Below the pieces are notes generated by a model. It searched no databases. It worked only from the letters and a program-made list of their open reading frames with translations, and was not told where the DNA came from. From JBAVQS01 sp049694275 (GTDB lineage: Bacteria; Chloroflexota; Anaerolineae; UBA4142; SHND01): a DNA stretch of 64,000 bases. A program made the translations under genes and the position numbers. The stretch lies in contig JBAVQS010000348.1 in the NCBI GenBank assembly GCA_049694275.1, forward strand, positions 1-64,000, given 5' to 3'. Below are positions 60,381 to 64,000 of this stretch, piece by piece. Positions within the stretch are counted from its first letter, which is position 1. Every line of letters begins with the position of its first letter.

Positions 60381-60418
60381 GAAAGGGTGACGGTAGCCCA
60401 TGCCACGGTCACCCTTTC
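60381..60418 (-). terminator. Hairpin after the glutamate synthase operon
   Basis: GAAAGGGTGAC (60381-60391) pairs with GTCACCCTTTC (60408-60418), and part of the intervening bases can extend the stem with mismatches. It lies 15 bases after the GltB-like stop on the minus strand. No long T-run is present. Confidence 0.65.
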
Positions 60419-60432
60419 CTGGTTCATAAATA

Positions 60433-61974
60433 CTAGTTGGTCACCGCATCCCACCACGGCAGCGCACGCTCATAGCCAATCAGCTTTAGCCCCGTAATCG
60501 CTGCCGTGTTCAAGTCCAGCGCCCGCAAGTCCTCCGTGCTCAGGTCGCGGATATCGTCGTGGCCTGAGAGCATGGTGAGAATCTTGATCTCTTCGGCACA
60601 GGCGTGGACGAAATTACAGAGGCGCTTCCCCCCTTCCTCCGGATCGAGCCGTTCACGCATTCTGGGATCCTGCGAGGTAATGCCGTACGGGCATTCCCCC
60701 TTGTGACAGGCCATACACGCTCGACACCCCAGAGCAATCTCCGCCGCGCTGCCGAATCCAACCGCATCCGCGCCCATCGCCAGCGCCTTGAAGGCATCCA
60801 AACCGCCGCGAATGCCGCCCAGCGCGATGAGCTTGACCTTGCGGTGCAGCCCCAGCTCTTTGAGTGCACGCACAGCGGGCGGGATGCACGCGATGGTCGG
60901 GATGCCGACCCCTTGCGTGACAATGTCCGGCGAGGCGCCGGTGCCGCCGGCCGCGCCGTCCAGCGAGATCGCATCGACGCCCGCGAGCGCGGCGGCCCGA
61001 ACATCCGCATAAGGCCGGCTTGGCCCAAGCTTCATCAGAATCGGCATCTTGTAATCGGTCACGTCGCGCAGGAACGCGACCATGCGTGTCATGTCCTCAA
61101 GCGTCTGCACGTCATAGTAACGACACGGCGAGAGGGCATCGCTACCGACCGGCACGCCGCGCACCGCCGCAATTTCGGCTGTCACCTTTTTGCCCAGCAG
61201 GTGGCCGCCCATGCCGGGCTTGGCGCCCTGGCCGATTTTGACCTCGACCGCGTCGCCCGCCCGCACATAATCCGCGCTCACGCCCCAGCGCCCCGTCGAC
61301 CACTGCACGACGAGATAACCGCCCGGCGCCCATCGCTTGTCCGTACGCTCCTCGTCGGCATAGCCATTCGCCACGGCATTTTCGCCAGGCACAAGCCCGC
61401 CCTCGCCAGTATTCGTGGCAATGCCCATTTTGGCTGCGCAAATCGCCAGCGCCAGCTTGGCCTCTTTGGACAGCGCGCCAAAAGACATGGCCGGAAAGAC
61501 AATCGGCAGTTTCAGGTGCAGCGGACGCTCGCAGGTATCCTCCCCAATGACGAGGTCCATCTTGCACTCTTCCCGATACTTGTCGCGTGGCGCGGGCGAG
61601 GAGAGTTGGGACGGCACGACGACGATTGAGTCAAAGTGCGGGAGCGGCCCCATCGTGCCAAAGCCGCGCAGGATATATTGCCCCGTGAGCGCCTTGTAAT
61701 GGATCTCTTCGACCGTGGGAAAGGTCCAGAGCGCCCGGGTGATATACTCCGGTTCCGCGCTGTTGATGCGGATGGCATTGCCGGGGCAAAACTCGGAACA
61801 GATACGGCAGCCAACGCACGCATTGAAATTCTGGACCGACACCTGCCCGTCCTCGCCGAGCGCATAGACGTCGTATGGGCAGACCTCGACACACGTCGCA
61901 CACTTGCCCGGCATCTGTCCATTGATGCAGGCATTCTTCATTACGCTAACGCAAAAGGCTCCGACGACCGCCAT
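60433..61974 (-). CDS. FMN-binding glutamate synthase subunit with N-terminal ferredoxin domain (archaeal-type GltB2)
   Basis: The 513-residue protein starts with a two-cluster ferredoxin domain (KCATCVEVCPYDV and ACVGCRICSEFCPGNA) and continues with the FMN-binding TIM barrel of the glutamate synthase central domain: FPAMSFGALS, TNTGEGGL, QGAKPGMGGHL, SLDGAAGGTGASP, LIALGGIRGG and ALGCRACMACHKGECPYGI, the last Cys set binding the 3Fe-4S cluster. It would reduce 2-oxoglutarate plus ammonia to glutamate. The amidase, GXGXG and electron-input parts are on separate genes, as in archaea. It is the last gene of the operon, eight bases after the GXGXG gene. Confidence 0.88.
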   Translation of the reverse strand: MAVVGAFCVSVMKNACINGQMPGKCATCVEVCPYDVYALGEDGQVSVQNFNACVGCRICSEFCPGNAIRINSAEPEYITRALWTFPTVEEIHYKALTGQYILRGFGTMGPLPHFDSIVVVPSQLSSPAPRDKYREECKMDLVIGEDTCERPLHLKLPIVFPAMSFGALSKEAKLALAICAAKMGIATNTGEGGLVPGENAVANGYADEERTDKRWAPGGYLVVQWSTGRWGVSADYVRAGDAVEVKIGQGAKPGMGGHLLGKKVTAEIAAVRGVPVGSDALSPCRYYDVQTLEDMTRMVAFLRDVTDYKMPILMKLGPSRPYADVRAAALAGVDAISLDGAAGGTGASPDIVTQGVGIPTIACIPPAVRALKELGLHRKVKLIALGGIRGGLDAFKALAMGADAVGFGSAAEIALGCRACMACHKGECPYGITSQDPRMRERLDPEEGGKRLCNFVHACAEEIKILTMLSGHDDIRDLSTEDLRALDLNTAAITGLKLIGYERALPWWDAVTN

Positions 61975-61982
61975 GATTCACC

Positions 61983-62645
61983 TCATTCGTAGAACGGTTT
62001 CGTACTCTTGGCTACCAGTTTCTTGAACCGCGTCACGTCCGCGTTCACGTCAAACTCTTCAAACAGCCGGCGCAGTTTTTGCGCGTCCTCGATGGTCAGT
62101 TCCTCGACGCGGGTATTGTGTCCCTGCGATGCGAACTCTCCGCCGATATAGAGTGCGCCGCGGATCAGGAAATTACCGAAATTCCGGCCGGCATTGCCGC
62201 AGACGATGAAATCGCCCGCGAGGTGGTAGGTGGCGCACTCATCGCCAGCATCGCCGCAGACGATAATCGTCGCGCCCTTGTTCATCGTCGCCGTAAAATC
62301 ACCCGCGTCGCCGCGAACGACGAGCGTACCGCCGTACGGGTAGAGGCCCGCGCCATAGGCTGCGTTCCCCTGCACGACGAGCGTCCCGCGCGTCATGTTG
62401 TCGCCTACATATTTGCCGGCATTGCCGGTGACCTGGATCGTCGCGCCGTCGTTTAACACGCCCAGGTAATCTCCGGCATCCCCGACGACCACGTACTCCC
62501 CCTCTTTCAGCCCGCCCAGAAATCCGTGCAGGTGCGCGGCGTTGTGAATCTCGGTCGGTTGGGCGCGCGGCATCTCTTTGACTGCGGCGCTTGCCGCGCG
62601 CAAATTCAATTCTCTAGCATCCAGAGCAGTCGCCACAGCCAGCAT
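61983..62645 (-). CDS. GXGXG-domain glutamate synthase subunit (GltB3-like)
   Basis: The 220-residue protein is a right-handed beta-helix with repeated G-x-x-G-x-x-G turns: VVVGDAGDYLG, VTGNAGKYVGDN, VVRGDAGDFTA, IVCGDAGDECA and VCGNAGRNFG. This is the C-terminal domain of glutamate synthase, which here is a separate subunit and has a structural role around the ammonia tunnel. I chose the ATG at 62645 with GGGAGG upstream; a longer frame to 62687 overlaps the FrhB gene more deeply. It overlaps that gene by 32 bases. Confidence 0.86.
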   Translation of the reverse strand: MLAVATALDARELNLRAASAAVKEMPRAQPTEIHNAAHLHGFLGGLKEGEYVVVGDAGDYLGVLNDGATIQVTGNAGKYVGDNMTRGTLVVQGNAAYGAGLYPYGGTLVVRGDAGDFTATMNKGATIIVCGDAGDECATYHLAGDFIVCGNAGRNFGNFLIRGALYIGGEFASQGHNTRVEELTIEDAQKLRRLFEEFDVNADVTRFKKLVAKSTKPFYE

Positions 62646-63792
62646 AGCGATAATCCTCCCTTGTAGTGATCGCGCGAGGTCGTCCATAGAGCAGGTCGAA
62701 CTGCTGCTTGACCTCGGCGCGTTTGCGCGGGTCGCGCAGCGCGTCGAGCATCAGCACGCGAAGCTCGTCAAACGCCTGCGCTCGTTCGCGTCGGTCCTTC
62801 TCGGCGGCGGCGCGTTCCAGAGCCGCTTCGTCCACTTGGGCCAGCGTCTCGATCAATTTCATCGTGGTCGCGTTCTGGACAAATGCCCGCCCCACCGGCG
62901 TTCGCACAATCAGCGTCGAATAACCTGCTCGCGAGCCGACAGAGCCGACCGCGATATCCGCGCTCTCCCCGACATAGTCGTCGCAGCGCGCACACCCCTC
63001 GCGCGTGAATACTTCGGCTTCGCTTAGGTCCAACTCATAACACGAGCCATCCCATAACTCCGCCCGCAGCTTGCCCTCGCGCGGATAGGCCGTAATGCGC
63101 TGAATGCTCTCGGGAGCGAGGTTCGCGCCTTGCCCGAGCAGGTCGCGGAATGCGCCGGGCTGAAAGACGCCCGTGCAAAAGAGAGCAACGTTGAGCCGGA
63201 TCACATCCCGATAGGGTTTGAGCCGCTCGTTCCTGGATTCTATCATCCGCCGGACCGCCTGGGCTGTGCATGGCGTCGAGACAATGGCGAGGTTATGCAG
63301 GCCGAGCTTGAACACCGCATCGTTGAGCGCCTCGAGCAGCGGGGTCCAGATGTATTGCAGACCGGTGCTCTCGGCGATCTCGCCCGCGCTCGTCACGATG
63401 CGCGCCCGCGTCCTACCCCCGCGGTCCGAGTCGACGAGCAACGCGCCGTCGATCAGCCCACTTCCACGGGCGGCGATGAGCAGGTTACGTGCCACGTCGT
63501 TGGGGTCGGCGCCCCCCAGCGGCCCGGTTGCTCGCGCGGACATCTGGGCGAGGGGCGGGAGCCGTGACGCCGGTTCAAGCCGCGGGCAAACCTCTTCGCA
63601 AAAATGCTCGCAGAACGAGCAGGTATCGAGCGCAAACTTGCTCAACCCGATATTCTTGTCAATCTTGCGAAGGTACGGATGTTCGCCACCGTCCCAGCCC
63701 AGGACCTGTTTGGAACAGGCGGCGACACACATTGAACAGCCGGCGCAGCGATCTTGCATCCATACCTTGTCGTATAATCGCGTTGTATACAA
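62614..63792 (-). CDS. FrhB-type F420 hydrogenase/dehydrogenase beta subunit homologue
   Basis: The 392-residue protein has an N-terminal 4Fe-4S motif CAGCSMCVAAC, a second Cys group CSFCEHFCEEVCP, and the FrhB N and C domains (TPCTAQAVRRMI, then FTREGCARCDDYVGE and DIAVGSVGS). The Cys-rich tail GCGDCSGC closes it. FrhB binds FAD and moves electrons between iron-sulfur clusters and F420 or another carrier. Here it probably supplies electrons to the glutamate synthase in place of the NADPH-dependent GltD subunit. GGGAGGAG precedes the ATG. Confidence 0.85.
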   Translation of the reverse strand: MYTTRLYDKVWMQDRCAGCSMCVAACSKQVLGWDGGEHPYLRKIDKNIGLSKFALDTCSFCEHFCEEVCPRLEPASRLPPLAQMSARATGPLGGADPNDVARNLLIAARGSGLIDGALLVDSDRGGRTRARIVTSAGEIAESTGLQYIWTPLLEALNDAVFKLGLHNLAIVSTPCTAQAVRRMIESRNERLKPYRDVIRLNVALFCTGVFQPGAFRDLLGQGANLAPESIQRITAYPREGKLRAELWDGSCYELDLSEAEVFTREGCARCDDYVGESADIAVGSVGSRAGYSTLIVRTPVGRAFVQNATTMKLIETLAQVDEAALERAAAEKDRRERAQAFDELRVLMLDALRDPRKRAEVKQQFDLLYGRPRAITTREDYRYAGCGDCSGC

Positions 63793-63808
63793 TTCGTTCT
63801 CCTCCCTT

Positions 63809-63829
63809 GCGCAAGCTAACCGCTTGCGC
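63809..63829. repeat. Hairpin between operon genes
   Basis: GCGCAAGC (63809-63816) and GCTTGCGC (63822-63829) form a perfect 8-bp stem with a 5-base loop, in the 52-base gap between the partial upstream gene and the FrhB gene and just ahead of its Shine-Dalgarno. It may modulate relative expression. Confidence 0.55.
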
Positions 63830-63844
63830 TAAATGCCCCGTTCT

Positions 63845-64000
63845 TTATTTGCCCGGTCGATTCGCTATTGGGCCGCGTTCCAGCACCGGCGGCCTGATTG
63901 CGCGATCTGCAGACTGGAACCGGTGACCTGCCGCCTCCACCGCCTGCACCCAGGCATTTGCATCATCTCCCAGCAAGCGCGCCACAATCAATCGTCGCGG
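63845..64000 (-). CDS. C-terminal fragment of a gene cut by the window edge, possibly the glutaminase (GltB1) subunit
   Basis: Reading the minus strand from base 64000 gives 51 in-frame residues ending at TAA (63845-63847): RRLIVARLLGDDANAWVQAV, then GHRF and PPVLERGPIANRPGK. The composition and position directly upstream of the FrhB gene (53-base gap) support a real gene end. In archaeal-type glutamate synthase clusters the class II amidotransferase is often the first gene, so that is the likely identity, but no catalytic motif is in view. Confidence 0.45.
   Translation of the reverse strand, partial: PRRLIVARLLGDDANAWVQAVEAAGHRFQSADRAIRPPVLERGPIANRPGK

Noticed and set aside
63218..63926. 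Plus-strand frames of 145-204 codons near the right end
   Set aside because: They oppose the FrhB gene, are Arg/Ser/Ala-rich and have no domain; the minus strand has complete cysteine motifs.

Overview
The window looks like high-GC bacterial DNA, most likely from Chloroflexota (Anaerolineae-like). I infer this from the gene mix, not from a marker gene: large nSTAND/WD40 signalling proteins, lipoproteins with Thr/Pro-rich linkers, an M29 aminopeptidase, PAS/GAF/HD-GYP proteins and an archaeal-type split glutamate synthase. I found no rRNA or tRNA gene, CRISPR array or complete transposon.

Layout. (1) 1-11849, plus strand: a glycan/exopolysaccharide locus with a sulfatase-like enzyme (cut by the window edge), a flippase, a sulfotransferase, a sugar epimerase, two methyltransferases, two GT4 glycosyltransferases, a multispan membrane protein, a histidine phosphatase and a MraY/WecA-like phosphosugar transferase. 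Hairpin repeats sit in several of its gaps. (2) 11955-18353: a ferritin-like/VIT1 iron transporter, an M48 protease, a large secreted protein and, converging on it, a lipoprotein ending in a Hint domain, followed by two nested palindromic repeats. (3) 18354-27285: an apparently 5'-truncated AAA/TPR regulator facing a 1693-residue SARP-cyclase-nSTAND1-WD40 protein, then a seven-bladed Vgb-like lipoprotein. (4) 27354-31325: a lower-GC patch with a YCII protein, an orphan Phd antitoxin, the first codons of a lost DNA methyltransferase, an Mrr-like nuclease, an XRE regulator with a second nuclease-like protein, and a DinB protein. (5) 31322-38340, minus strand: a GH36 alpha-galactosidase and three genes for cell-wall proteins without signal peptides. 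(6) 38457-49936, minus strand: nucleotidyltransferase, ChbG-like deacetylase, HAD phosphatase, nSTAND1-WD40 receptor, CHAT-TPR-SIR2 effector and an HD-GYP protein. (7) 50048-60250: M29 peptidase with an SCP2 protein, a second HD-GYP protein, two lipoproteins, a hybrid histidine kinase and an EF-hand protein. (8) 60433-64000, minus strand: a split glutamate synthase operon with an FrhB-type iron-sulfur flavoprotein.

The best candidate for an undescribed system is 40927-47891. A polypeptide carrying both a caspase-like CHAT protease and a SIR2 NADase-like domain is translationally coupled (ATGA overlap) to a 1519-residue protein with an nSTAND1 ATPase, a coiled coil, one membrane segment, about 15 WD40 repeats and an SdrD-B-like domain. 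Charge and domain content suggest that the propeller and surface domain lie outside the cell, giving a transmembrane sensor wired to two suicide-type effectors. The SARP protein at 20149-25230 repeats the same ATPase-membrane-propeller layout, with a DNA-binding domain and a nucleotide cyclase as outputs.
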